Shown piece after piece: positions 42,681-53,791 of a DNA stretch of 64,000 nt. Positions within the stretch are counted from its first letter, which is position 1. Each line of letters opens with the position of its first letter. A program made the position numbers and the translations under genes. The notes below the pieces were generated by a model, which saw only the letters and a program-made list of their open reading frames with translations, was not told where the DNA came from and did no database searches. The DNA comes from Ambrosia x helenae (taxonomy: Eukaryota; Streptophyta; Magnoliopsida; Asterales; Asteraceae), in assembly GCA_030844895.1 (NCBI GenBank), contig CM061233.1, positions 89,303,563 through 89,367,562 on the forward strand, written 5' to 3'.

Positions 42681-43584
42681 AAAAAAACTTTACTTGTGCA
42701 TATTTTATAGAAAAATCTTCTTTTCTTTAAAACAAACAATATTTTTGGGGGAGAAAGTAAACCAGTCTATTCTTAATGCAAAATTAATTCAGGAAATGAT
42801 AGGAACTAATCATATCTCGTCAGCATGTGAATAGGACCCAGAGGATGTTGTGGCCTCAAGCAACGATGTGTCGGTAGATTCAGCCTGGAATCAAGTAAAC
42901 TGCTACTAGGTGATTAACAATGAAGATCTATACGGAAAGCTGGATTCCCACTGTGCTTTAGGTCTGCACAAGCTGAGTCCGGTCATACATAGGTTGAGAA
43001 ATTAAAAGACACAGAAAATTTTGTGCATAGGTAAATCAAAAGACACCTAAGAGTGCAAGCTACCAATGCGGGGCTAAGAAAAACAAATTTTTTTGAAAAA
43101 CTGAGCAGCAAAAGGCACGCAATGTTAGTGACGTGCAAACATATATAGATAGCTCATCAAACGATCAGATGATCATCTTCTCTGCTTATGGTAACATAGA
43201 CCTGAAGCTCTCATCATCTGATCAAGATAATGATCATCTTCTCTGCTTATGGTAACATAGACCTGAAGCTCTCATCATTATATTTCAATAAACCTTGAGG
43301 ATCGGTAGGCGAATACCTAGCACACTGTGGGGTCCATAAAATTTTCGTCAATATTACCGATAAACATGATAAACAGCATCGCCAAACCCATGTTGAAAGA
43401 GAAAAGGCATGGATTTAAGTGGACAAGCATACCGACAATTGTTCTTAGGCTGCAGCTATCCAACGGAAAGTTGAAACGGTTTCTGGCAGGTATGATTAGT
43501 ATGATCTTGAATGAAGAAGGTGAGACTTGGTAAAACCCCACTTATTGAAATGGATTTGGGCTTTATAACTCTCTTATTAGGCCA
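42681..43584 (+). other. Post-pol region with polypurine tract and 61-bp tandem duplication
   Basis: A GGGGGAGAAAG tract occurs at about 42748, the kind of internal PPT known after pol in Sireviruses. At 43171-43218 and 43232-43279 a 48-bp segment is repeated at a 61-bp spacing (GATCATCTTCTCTGCTTATG). No coding region is supported. Confidence 0.6.
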
Positions 43585-43594
43585 ATTCTTGTAC

Positions 43595-43661
43595 ACTGCG
43601 TACTTATTGGGCCCTGCGCACTTAACTCAAGTGCGCAGGCCCAACTGTTGATGTATAAATA
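43595..43661 (+). promoter_or_regulatory. LTR-like internal promoter upstream of the envelope-like ORF
   Basis: CTGCGTACTTATTGGG (about 43596) is followed by the palindrome CCTGCGCACTT/AAGTGCGCAGG (43613-43639, 5-bp loop). A GCCCAACTGTTGATG spacer and TATAAATA (43654) come next. The LTR has CTGCGTACTTATC, the same palindrome, GCCCATTGGTTGCC and TATATATA in the same order. The palindrome-to-TATA gap is 15 bp here and 14 bp in the LTR. The next 900 bp reuse the GCGCACTT motif, as in the main leader. This suggests a duplicated LTR promoter. Confidence 0.65.
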
Positions 43662-44590
43662 CTAAGTTAAATGTGGTTAAAAAGTTTTATCCTCCTTAAC
43701 ACTTTTTACTAACCCTAATTATCTGATTCATCACCTTGTTTATCATCATCACCGTTCATCATCATTCATCATCATCATCATCACACAATAATCACCCCAA
43801 ATCACACCCTAATCACCTCAAATCAAACCTCGTTTCACTGTTTGTTGTTTCTCATCTACTGATTAAGGTAGATTTTGTGTTTCTAATGGTTTATTGCTTG
43901 AAATTACAGGGTATTGTAGTATGATCAAGATGCATCAGTGGGGATTTAGTTGTATTATGGGTTTTTGAATTCTTGAAGTTCTGCGCACTTGATAATGAAC
44001 AAGTGCGTACTTGTCTCATAGAGACTGCGCACTTGTCTCATAATCATACTAGTCTTCAAGAACCCTAGTGCCCTGCGCACTTATTGTGTGAACTTAAATC
44101 TTGAACGAAGGTTCAAGTGTCTGCGTACTTGCCTAGTACGCAGACCTGACTAGATTGCTAAGGGGATACCATGCCCGTGTTGGACTTGCACTGCGCACTT
44201 GTCTTTGGCTTGAGTACTAATCAAGTGCTCAGTCAAGCATGTGCACACTTGACTGAGCACATGACTCTGTTGACTTTGATTGGACTGCGCACTTGATAAC
44301 CTTGCGCACTTGGACTTTAAACAACAATATGACATTCATTTTGACAATTAAGACACTTGAACGGACTGCGAACTTAAACCTGGACCTTAATGATCTAACA
44401 ACTGAAATTCAAACGTATCATTGACACCGATGACACCAATCATCAAATCTTAATCCTATGACTGTTAAAATTTAAAACCTAAAAAAAAAAAATTAATAAA
44501 ATCTAAGTCTAAGTTCGTTGTTCGTCTAAGTTTAAGTCTAAAGTCAGTTATCGGAGATCTAATTGGCTTTTCGTGCTCTTGGTTAAACAG
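43662..44590 (+). other. Second leader with GCGCACTTG motifs
   Basis: It contains CATCATCACC-rich sequence and then many CTGCGCACTTG/GTGCGTACTTG units (about 43980-44360), similar to 35590-36150. It ends at TTGGTTAAACAG just before ATG 44591, which looks like a 3' splice site. A spliced route to the ORF is therefore also possible. Confidence 0.55.
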
Positions 44591-46116
44591 ATGGCACTTG
44601 ACTGGGATCCTAGAGGCATGCACAACCAACCGATGAATCTCGATACTGATGATGTCAAGTTTAGAGATGTAGTGACTTGGATAAGACGCAGCAAAGTCGG
44701 ATTTGCTGTGCAGAACGCTGAACCAGTTTACGTTTCCCACTTTGAAGATTTTTGGAGATCAGCTCGAGTCGAAACTGTATCAAGAGTCAAGCGAATCAAC
44801 GCAACTGTCCGAAACAAGCTTGTAATCATCACTGAGGACACCGTTCGAAACGTACTGAGACTGCAAGATCAACCAGGAACTTTCAGATTCATGTCTAAAG
44901 CAGATATTCACCAACAGTTCAGGAACTTCGGCTACAAGGGTGAATTTAACAAGAGAGGCGATGTCAAGAAGAGCCAACTAACAAGAGACTGGAGACTTAT
45001 CAGTCATGTATTTTTAATGTCTCTATGTCATAGAAAGGGAGGCTACAATGCGCTTAGTGCTGAATGGTCGACAGCGATGATAAAGATTTGCAAGGACGAA
45101 ACGTTCAACTTGTCAGGCATGATTTTTGACTACATGGTGAAGAATGCAGATGCTGGGTCAGGGAAATGGGCAATGTACCCAAGGTTCGTACAGATGATGA
45201 TCAACACTCAACATGATAATCTGCCTCTCGGTGACCAATACATCTTCACCAAAGGTGCACGATTCTTCACAGAATGCAACACACCTGACTGGGAACCAAT
45301 GCTGGAAAATATGTATGCGGCCCAGCGATATCCTCTTGTTATGGAGCTATACAACAAGATCAGGAAGAGAAGGTCAGATGCTGCTGAACCCCGACAACAA
45401 TCCAGAGCTGCTCCTGCACCTGGACCATCTGAACCCACTCCTTCAGCCCAGCCGACTGCTGAAGAAATTGCCCTAGAAAAAGCAAGGGGCAAAAGAGTGG
45501 CGATTGAACCTGCTCCATCAAAGCCTAACAAAAAGAAAAGACAGCTACCTGAATCTGAGATTCCTCGTGTTGTAACTCAGGATGACATTGAGGAACAAGT
45601 GGTCTTAGAACACATTTTTGGGGCAGAACAACCGAATCAACCAGGGCCTTCCACTGCTGCTGCTCCAGCCCCCAAAGCTCCAGCCCAGCGATCAGCCGAA
45701 CCATCCTCATCAGCTCCTGCTGCACCTCGTCGCAAACCGGTGCATCAGGAACTATATGAGAAGCTTGTTAAAGAGGTTGGTAAAACTACTGCCAGGGAGA
45801 TCTGCACCTTAAAAAGTGACGTGCACAACAACCAGGAGCTGAGAAAGAAAGTAAAGAAGCTCAAACACAAGAATCGGAACATGAAGAAAATCATTAAAGA
45901 TCAAAGATACATTATCAAGTTTCAGAATGAAGTTCAAATGCAGATGTTTGAGATGTTCCAAGAATTCAAGAAGCAGCAAACAGGTGCTCCCAGCGCTACT
46001 TTTGATGAGACTTTCGATTTCGGAAAGTTTTTGGAGAAGGAGAAAGAGAAAGAAAGGATTGCCGAGGAAAGTGAGGTTGATGAAGTGAGTGAAGATGAGA
46101 TGCCAGAGAGATTCGT
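44591..46116 (+). pseudogene. Envelope-like third gene of the copia element, 5' part
   Basis: About 508 codons from ATG 44591 (MALDWDPRGMHNQ). The N-terminal ~270 residues form a folded-looking domain (VSHFEDFWRSARVETVSRVKR; FRNFGYKGEFNKRGDVKKSQ). A Pro/Ala-rich linker, a basic coiled-coil region (about 45730-45960, KKVKKLKHKNRNMKK) and an acidic tail follow. It matches the position and style of the Sirevirus 'env-like' ORF; I see no convincing signal peptide or transmembrane helix, so an envelope role is unproven. G3 is inserted after TTCGT (46112-46116); coding continues at 57275. Confidence 0.7.
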
Positions 46117-48798
46117 TGTCACACCCTCAAATTTCCACTGCGGAGTTTTACCGCGAGGTGCATGACAAACCAGGACCCATAGCCATAAGTATCATGAACG
46201 ACTCTAAATGCCCAAACCATTTAGTTCGTTTTTAAGAAAAAGTTTCAAAGTTTAACCAAGCAATTTAAAGTAATGCGGAAGCGTAAACAAAGTGAAACAT
46301 TTGCAAAAGTCTGCGCAAGACAACGCGCCCAAAACCAAAGTTTAAAAGTACGAAATAATAAATATCCATAACCCAAGACACGAATGATGCATGCCCTAAA
46401 ACGTGCTCCGTACCTAAGGACCTGCAAAGCATGCTAAAATGTGTCAACATAAAGTCGGTGAGTTCACTATAAATGTAAGCGATGTAAATAATAACGTAGG
46501 TTCTCAAACCCAAAAGTCAAGTGTACAACGTTGGTCCCTCAGACCCTGTAAACAATAGCTAATTCAAATGTCAGGGGTAGCTAGCCCACTCATGATAACT
46601 AAAACCGGCGAATACCGAACTACTAATGAACAAGTTCCCATAACCGGGATAAAGATACCTTGCATCATTGTCCATCGACAATGATTATGTTTGAAGCTAA
46701 TAGTTCACATCCGTGCTCCCAGCACGATGTGAGGTTTGTTAGACCTAATAGCGCTATCAACTAATTAACCCGCTTGCCCAACCGGCAATTGATTCGGTAT
46801 TTTGAAGGACTTAAAAGATGTGTTTGGTTTAGTTCATCAAGGACATATACATGAATTAGTAAAAATAGATTCACCACGTGAACCATGCACCCCAAACCCG
46901 GGATGTGTAAAAGAAAGTTATCTCAAGATAGACTAGAAAACGTTACCAATGTGGTCTCAACCCGAGACGCATGCTTTGAGAAAAAGTAGTGAAACTCACC
47001 TTATCACGTAAGCAAAGAATCCAAACAGCAAGTATTATATGCTACCGACACCCTAATAACAGTGTCACTACGTGAGTATAGGCGTAACATCATTACACCA
47101 TATAACTCGTTTGTCCAAGGCGTTTTAAATATTCAAAAGTGTGTATGCGACGCCTAGTGATTCTACATGCAATAGTAAACCCTACGGACTCGTTGGTGAA
47201 TGAGTTGGTTATAATTAGTTTCTACAGCCCATATGTGTCGTAAACATGTGTACTTCCGTTATATGTCAATTTTAGATCACCTAAGACCTCAAGTAATCAC
47301 ATAGTCACATAATACACAATCTGTGTTTTCAGGACAGATTGTGCGCCATCAAAACGAATTTATTTAAAATAGTAAACCAGTGAGTTATCCTCCCAAATTT
47401 TTACTGAAGTTTCTTTGGGATTCACTTGGCAATACCTATTTTTGTTTTGTCTTAATTCCAAACCCAAAAATTATAAAAATTCGTACAACACAGCAGTGTT
47501 CAGAAAATTTCCACAACAGGTCAGTTTAGTAGGAAAATTCTTAAAAATTGTGTATTCATCCAAACGAGATGAATCCACTTGGAAAAGCTCTATTTTTCCA
47601 GTATTGACCTACTGTAAAAATTTCATAACCTAACTCCTTGTAAATCTCAAGTTATGGCCATTTAAAGTTAACCCAATTTACAAATCCGAAAATCTGATAT
47701 GACCCCTAATCAATTAAAATTCCAAAAACGACTCATCCTACGTCCAAAACACATGATTTTACCCATTATGAAAAGCTAAGACCAGGTGTGACCTAACCAT
47801 GCCAAGAAAACCCTAAAATTATTATGTTAGAGCCGTGTTACAGCTCCTACAAGTTTGACTAACCATTCTGTCCAGATTTTAGTTTCGCCTAAATCATACT
47901 TTAATCGCCTACCGTGTGCACAAAAACTATTAACATTCACCAATCATCAACACAAAACATTCCTAATACCTATTTTATCAGATTCTATGATTAAACATGT
48001 CAAGATCAAAGCTTTAAGAATCAAAACACCAATTACTTGCGCAACAAGTATCCTACGATGTTACTAAGCGTTTATGAGTATGTTTAATCCATTTAATCTT
48101 CAAAAAGATTCATGCTTTAATGTTTTATAAACTCATTCAGACCTGGACAAACTTATTATATGATTTTTATTAATCAAAACACAAGATAAAAGCATAAGAA
48201 ATCGTAAGATATACCCTTAGCTCTCTCAATCGATCAATCGCGCGCCTTGGAGCCTCCCAATTGATGATCTTGAGCCTTAGCAGAGGTTGTTTGAGTGAAA
48301 TATTCGTGTGGGGCAGTAAGGGGGCGATTAGGGTTGAGTATGGGGGTTGCATGGGAGTTTAGGTTGCTTAAATATAAGTTTAAGGCGGTTTAGACCCGTC
48401 AGTTCGTTTCGAGCGGCCGCTCGGTGCCTGTGAGCGGCCGCTCACAGGTCCGGGTGGCGCGCTCTTTTCTCGTTTCGTCTCCCGACGCGTTATCCTTCGA
48501 CGTTTTCGTTATTTCGGACCGTAACAAGTGTAACCCCATGCATTAAGACCCTAATCAACCTCATGCTCCACTTTTAATGATTTCTATTAACGTGTTCGGT
48601 TTAGGTTCACATAATTACGTATGGTTTTCACATAAGTTTATTTTTCACCAACGTCCGAGGTTCACTAATCATGCAATCACACATTGACTCACAACCATGC
48701 ACGTATGTCTTATCTAACTAACCCTAGTTAAGTATAATGCAAGGAAATGTAACTAGAGTTTAGTTAAAGTGAGAACCTGAATTTTTCGGGGTATCACA
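46117..48798 (-). repeat. G3 3' LTR
   Basis: In plus coordinates it runs TGTCACACCCTC to GGGTATCACA. Near its U3 end are two perfect NotI-centred palindromes (48410-48423 and 48427-48448). They lie just upstream, on the minus strand, of a TATA-like CTTATATTTAAG (about 48367-48378). Confidence 0.92.
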
Positions 48799-48903
48799 TC
48801 ATCCCCAAGTTGAAAAGAATTTCGTCCCGAAATTCAGCAAGTAAACAGTAAAGCCAGCTAAAAATGTATGCTTGGTTTCCGGATGTCACATCATCCCCAA
48901 GTT
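48799..48903 (-). repeat. Tandem polypurine tract / U3-start duplication
   Basis: TCATCCCCAAGTTGAAA (the complement of the PPT) occurs at 48799 and again at 48891. TGTCACA precedes the second copy at 48884-48890, and GTATCACA ends the LTR before the first. Thus two candidate LTR starts, each with its own PPT, lie 92 bp apart. The 5' LTR at 57269 corresponds to use of the inner one. Confidence 0.75.
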
Positions 48904-48925
48904 GAAAGGAATTTCGCCCCGAAAT

Positions 48926-51900
48926 TCACTTTGAGCGAGCTGCTTTATGTTCGGCATTTGATCTATGCACAGGTTCAGGTTCAGTAAAGAGGTGTGGATA
49001 TTTGAGCCGCATCTGGTCTCTGCGCTCCCACGTGTATTCCGGTCCTAGACGGGAATTCCACCGTACCTTCACGATAGGTATAGTGCTTTGCCTGAGTTTC
49101 TTGACGCCCTGCTCAAGAATCTCCACTGGTTCTTCCACGAACCGTAACTGGTCGTCCACCTGGATCTCCTCCAGCGGTACTACCAGTGTAGTATCGGATA
49201 AGCATTTCTTCAAGTTTGAGACGTGGAATACATTATGCACTCCACTGAGTTCGTCTGGTAAATTCAGCTGATAAGCTACCGGACCAATCCTTTTAACAAT
49301 CTCGAAGGGTCCAACATAGCGGGGATTCAACTTCCCTCGTTTCCCAAAGCGTATCACTCCTTTCCAAGGTGACACTTTTAACAAAACTTTGTCCCCAACC
49401 TGGAACTCCAAAGGTTTTCTACGTTTGTCCGCGTAGCTTTTCTGTCGATCACGAGCAGCAGCCATTCTGTTTCTGATTTGCACTATCTTCTCAGAGGTTT
49501 CGTGCACGAGTTCGGGACCTGTTAGTTGGCTATCCCCAACCTCAGTCCAACAGATAGGAGACCTACACTTGCGGCCATAAAGTGCCTCGAAAGGCGCACA
49601 CTGAATCGAGGTGTGGTAACTATTGTTGTAAGAGAACTCGATTAAGGGCAAGTGCTTGTCCCAGTTATTACCAAAGTCCACCACGCATGCTCGTAGCAGA
49701 TCCTCTAATGTTTGGATGGTACGTTCACTTTGTCCATCCGTCTGTGGGTGATAGGCTGTGCTCATATCGAGACGAGTACCTAGAGCATCTTGGAGAGTAG
49801 TCCAGAATCGAGAAGTGAATCGCCCATCGCGATCAGATATAATGGAAGTAGGCACTCCATGCCTAGAGACTATCTCCTTGATATAAAGGTTCGCCAGCTT
49901 CTCTAACGAGTCCGTTTCTTTTATCGCCAGGAAGTGGGCCGATTTGGTTAAGCGGTCCACGATAACCCAAATCATGTTATGGCCCGCTGTTGTTTTCGGA
50001 AGCTTCGTAATGAAATCCATGGAAATCCCATCCCATTTCCACATCGGTATCTCTGGTTGCTGAAGTAGGCCTGAAGGTTTCTGATATTCAATCTTAACCT
50101 TCGCACAAGTCAAGCACTTACTAACATAAGTGGCTATCTCTGCTTTCATGTTTGGCCACCAGTAGAGAGTTTTGAGGTCCTGATACATTTTGTCCGAACC
50201 GGGATGTACCGAATAACGAGATGTGTGAGCCTCATCGAGCACTAGTTGTCTAAGATCCCCTGAACGTGGAATCCAGACTCGATCCATAAAGTACTGAAGC
50301 CCATCCGACTTCAGTTCCAGGTGTTTGTCAGCACCATGCAATGTTTCCAACCCGATATTTTCCTTTTTCAAGGCCTCGCCTTGGGCTTCACGCATTTTAT
50401 CAGGCAGATTAGAGTGTATGGTAAGTTGTAAGGCCCGCACACGTTTGGGTTTCGTTTCCTTACGGCTCAGGGCATCAGCTACTACGTTAGCTTTCCCTGG
50501 ATGGTACTTGATAGCACAGTCATAATCATTCAAGAGTTCGACCCATCGTCGTTGCCGTATGTTTAGGACCTTCTGATCAAATATGTGCTGAAGACTCTTA
50601 TGATCTGTGAAGATTGTGCACTTCGTTCCGTAGAGGTAGTGTCTCCAAATTTTGAGAGCGAAGACAACCGCTCCCAGTTCCAAGTCGTGAGTGGGATAAT
50701 TCTTCTCGTGAACTTTTAGTTGTCGTGAAGCATAAGCGATCACCTTCTCGCGTTGCATCAAAACACACCCTAGTCCTTGGATAGATGCATCACAGTACAC
50801 CACAAAGTCCTCCGTACCCTCAGGTAGTGATAATATTGGAGCACTGCAAAGTTTAGTCTTTAGTAATTGAAAAGCAGCTTCTTGGGCAACTTCCCACTTG
50901 TAGATAATCCCCTTCTGTGTCAAAGCAGTGAGGGGTTGAGCGATTTTTGAGAATCCCTGAATGAATCTGCGATAATAGCCTGCAAGGCCAAGGAATTGTC
51001 GAACCTCTGTGGGAGTCTTAGGGGCCTCCCATCTTTTAATCGCATCAATCTTAGCGGGATCGACCTGTATTCCTGCCTCGTTCACCACATGACCCAAGAA
51101 TTGGACCTCACGAATCCAGAAGTCGCACTTGGAGAATTTTGCATATAGCTGCTCACTTTTCAGAAGTTCCAAGATCAGTCGTAGGTGTTGCTCGTGCTCT
51201 TCCCTACTCTTGGAATAGATCAGAATATCGTCTATGAACACTATGACAAATTTGTCTAGATAGGGTTTGCACACCCGGTTCATGAGGTCCATGAACACAG
51301 CTGGTGCATTGGTCAGCCCGAAGGGCATTACCAAGAATTCATAGTGCCCATAACGAGTTCGAAAAGCTGTCTTTGGCACATCCTCCTCTCGGACTCTCAG
51401 TTGATGATACCCCGACCTTAAGTCAATCTTGGAATAGAAACTCGACCCCTGAAGTTGGTCGAATAGATCATCTATGCGAGGTAAAGGGTAGCGATTTTTA
51501 ATTGTCACCTTATTTAATTCCCGGTAATCGATGCACATACGGAAACTCCCATCCTTCTTCTTCACGAATAAGACTGGGGCTCCCCACGGTGAAGAGCTAG
51601 GTCGGATGAAACCCCTATCCAATAGCTCTTGGAGTTGGCTAGATAGTTCTTGAAGTTCGCCTGGTGCAAGGCGGTATGGTGCACGCGCAACTGGGGCGGC
51701 GCCTGGTGCAAGGTCAATTTGGAACTCCACTTGGCGAACCGGTGGAAGTCCTGGCAGCTCCTCTGGGAATACATCTGGAAAATCTCGGACCACCGGGATG
51801 TCCTCGATTTTTGTTTCGACTTCGGCTCGAGTGTCAGAAATGTTAGCCAATATGGCTGGATAGCCCTTCCGTATGCACTTCTGGGCCTTCAAGTAAGAGA

Positions 51901-52765
51901 TGATGCCCACCATGGCACCACCGCGATCACCCTGGACAGACAATAGTTCCCCACTGGGGAGGGGGATACGAACAACTTTCTCCTTGCAGAGAATTTCGGC
52001 GTGGTGCTTGGACAACCAGTCCATGCCAACCACAAGATCGAAGCTTCCTAGGGTGATAGGTAAAAGATCGATGGCAAACAAATGTCCATCTAGTTCGAGC
52101 CTGCCGTCACGAAGAATGTGGGTTACCTCAACAGGCTTCCCATCAGCTAGTTCTATAGAGTACGGGGTCTCGAGTAATGTAGGAACTATCCCTAGTTGTC
52201 TGCTAAGTTTTGATGACACAAAACTATAGTCTGCACCAGTATCATATAAAACAGAAGCGAGAGTGTCGTTCAAGGAACACGTACCCGTCACGACGTTGTT
52301 ATCATTCCTCGCTTCCCCAGAGCCAATCACGAATGCTCTACCACGCGCCCCATAGTTGTTTCCGTTGTTGTTGTTGTTATTACCAGTGTTGGTGTTATTA
52401 TTTCCTCCATTGTTTCCATTACCGTTCAGCTGGGGACAATTCTTTTTAAAATGGTTCTCGCTACCACACTGGTAACACGCCTTTCCACCCTTCTGTTGCT
52501 GACCCTGCGGGGGTGGGTTACCCTGAAGGTTGACTCTACAGTCTTTCTGCACATGCCCCAGCTTTCCACAACGATCGCACTTAATCCTGTTACATGGCCC
52601 AGAGTGGTGATAGTTGCACTTAGCGCACTTGGGCCGATTTCCGTGATAACCACCTTGAGTCTGAGTACGGTTGTTGTTGTTGTTGTTGTGGTTGTCGTGT
52701 TTCTTGTTCGGGTGCTGCTGCTGTTGATTACCATTACCGGGGGTTTGCCAGACGCACTCTCCCAC
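48926..52765 (-). CDS. G3 pol polyprotein with chromodomain
   Basis: About 1270 residues are uninterrupted. Two or three CCHC knuckles come first (CDRCGKLGHVQKDC, CYQCGSENHFKKNC; residues about 60-110), then protease LYDTGADYSFVS (about 175). RT has CIDYRELNKVTIKNRYPLP and the catalytic FIDD (about 515). RNase H begins at VVYCDAS (about 660). The integrase zinc domain is HPGSDKMYQDL to CLTCAKVK (about 845), with core motifs MDFITKLP, SDRDGRF and PQTDGQSERT. A C-terminal chromodomain-like module ends VKVRWNSRLGPEYTWERRDQM. All catalytic motifs are present. The true N-terminus is in gag; frame identity is lost at the G-run 52739-52743, where one base more or less would join gag and pol. Confidence 0.93.
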   Translation of the reverse strand: MGECVWQTPGNGNQQQQHPNKKHDNHNNNNNNRTQTQGGYHGNRPKCAKCNYHHSGPCNRIKCDRCGKLGHVQKDCRVNLQGNPPPQGQQQKGGKACYQCGSENHFKKNCPQLNGNGNNGGNNNTNTGNNNNNNGNNYGARGRAFVIGSGEARNDNNVVTGTCSLNDTLASVLYDTGADYSFVSSKLSRQLGIVPTLLETPYSIELADGKPVEVTHILRDGRLELDGHLFAIDLLPITLGSFDLVVGMDWLSKHHAEILCKEKVVRIPLPSGELLSVQGDRGGAMVGIISYLKAQKCIRKGYPAILANISDTRAEVETKIEDIPVVRDFPDVFPEELPGLPPVRQVEFQIDLAPGAAPVARAPYRLAPGELQELSSQLQELLDRGFIRPSSSPWGAPVLFVKKKDGSFRMCIDYRELNKVTIKNRYPLPRIDDLFDQLQGSSFYSKIDLRSGYHQLRVREEDVPKTAFRTRYGHYEFLVMPFGLTNAPAVFMDLMNRVCKPYLDKFVIVFIDDILIYSKSREEHEQHLRLILELLKSEQLYAKFSKCDFWIREVQFLGHVVNEAGIQVDPAKIDAIKRWEAPKTPTEVRQFLGLAGYYRRFIQGFSKIAQPLTALTQKGIIYKWEVAQEAAFQLLKTKLCSAPILSLPEGTEDFVVYCDASIQGLGCVLMQREKVIAYASRQLKVHEKNYPTHDLELGAVVFALKIWRHYLYGTKCTIFTDHKSLQHIFDQKVLNIRQRRWVELLNDYDCAIKYHPGKANVVADALSRKETKPKRVRALQLTIHSNLPDKMREAQGEALKKENIGLETLHGADKHLELKSDGLQYFMDRVWIPRSGDLRQLVLDEAHTSRYSVHPGSDKMYQDLKTLYWWPNMKAEIATYVSKCLTCAKVKIEYQKPSGLLQQPEIPMWKWDGISMDFITKLPKTTAGHNMIWVIVDRLTKSAHFLAIKETDSLEKLANLYIKEIVSRHGVPTSIISDRDGRFTSRFWTTLQDALGTRLDMSTAYHPQTDGQSERTIQTLEDLLRACVVDFGNNWDKHLPLIEFSYNNSYHTSIQCAPFEALYGRKCRSPICWTEVGDSQLTGPELVHETSEKIVQIRNRMAAARDRQKSYADKRRKPLEFQVGDKVLLKVSPWKGVIRFGKRGKLNPRYVGPFEIVKRIGPVAYQLNLPDELSGVHNVFHVSNLKKCLSDTTLVVPLEEIQVDDQLRFVEEPVEILEQGVKKLRQSTIPIVKVRWNSRLGPEYTWERRDQMRLKYPHLFTEPEPVHRSNAEHKAARSK

Positions 52766-53568
52766 TTTCTCTTATTATCATTAGTGCCAGAGGATGAAGC
52801 ACCTCGAGGGGGCAGTAGTCCCTCCTCTACTTTCTGGTCAGTCAGCTGGTGTGCCATACGAATCACCTGCTGAAGATTGTTGAAGTTGGCAGCAGTAACC
52901 ATGCCCTTAATCTGCGGCACCAAACCCTTGATGTACAGTTCAATTCGCTTGTAGAGCGGGGTCGAGTAGTTAGGGCACATAGTGGCTAGCTCATGTGACC
53001 TAGTGGTGTAGGCTTCAATATCCGACCCCACCATTTTCAGATTCAGGTACTCAGTTTCCAGCTTCTGGATTTCATCCCGAGGGCAGTACTCCTCCCTCAT
53101 CATCTCCTTGAAAGCATCCCAAGGCGTAGCATTTGCCACATCCACACCCAGTATTTGCTTCTGAGAGTTCCACCAAGATAACGCCGCGTTCTCAAGTGTA
53201 CCAGCGGCATATTTAACCCGGTCAGCTGGTGGACAGTTGCACATAGCAAAGCATGACTCCACCCTTTCGAACCACCTAAGTAGTCCAACTGCACCTTCAG
53301 ATCCCCCAAAGTTTTGGGGCTTGCAGTCCATGAAGGTTTTGTAGGTGCAGGCTGGAGGGTGGTGTGGAGGTTGACCTACGTGCAAACACGGAAGTCATAT
53401 GAGTAATAGAGTTTAACGCTGGAGTTCGTAGAAGGAGTAAAAATAAGACGAATTAGTGTTACCAGCTTGGATAGCTGCGAGGGCTGCAACCACCCTGTCG
53501 TTGACAAGTGCAGTCAGCTCAGCTTGTGTTAGGTTGATGTGTCCACGTCCATGACCTCTTCCCGCCAT
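52740..53568 (-). CDS. G3 gag (two exons)
   Basis: Exon 1 is 53568-53463 (MAGRGHGRGHINLTQAE, then VVAALAAIQA). An 87-bp intron (53462-53376, GTAACA...CACGTAG) is followed by exon 2 with PPACTYKTFMDCKPQNFGG and LRWFERVESCFAMCNC. The Retrotrans_gag core follows (AALSWWNSQKQILG, MMREEYCPRDEIQKLE). It leaves the pol frame at the C5/G5 run near 52740. The open frame was taken to start at 53385, but the upstream exon with a matching gag N-terminus in G2 makes 53568 the better start. Confidence 0.85.
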
Positions 53569-53791
53569 CGTAGTTCTACAAATATACTATACCCATGAGA
53601 ATACAATCGTTTGTACATCACAGTGTACTAATAAATCGCGCACGTATAAATAATAAAATAAAAGTTAAATCAATAATAAAATACCAACGTTCTAAAACAA
53701 TCCAAAAGATCACCCAGTCACACGAGATTAAATAGAAGTCATAATATTCTAGGAACAAAATAAATAACTAAATAAATAATAATAAATAAAA

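Noticed and set aside
47415..48352. Small ORFs in the G3 LTR (also at 55886-56823)
   Set aside because: They are duplicated only because the LTR is duplicated. Short, and without features of a protein.
52739..52743. Programmed frameshift between G3 gag and pol
   Set aside because: The shift falls in a simple G/C run without a slippery heptamer or evident stem. A plain indel or sequencing error is more likely.
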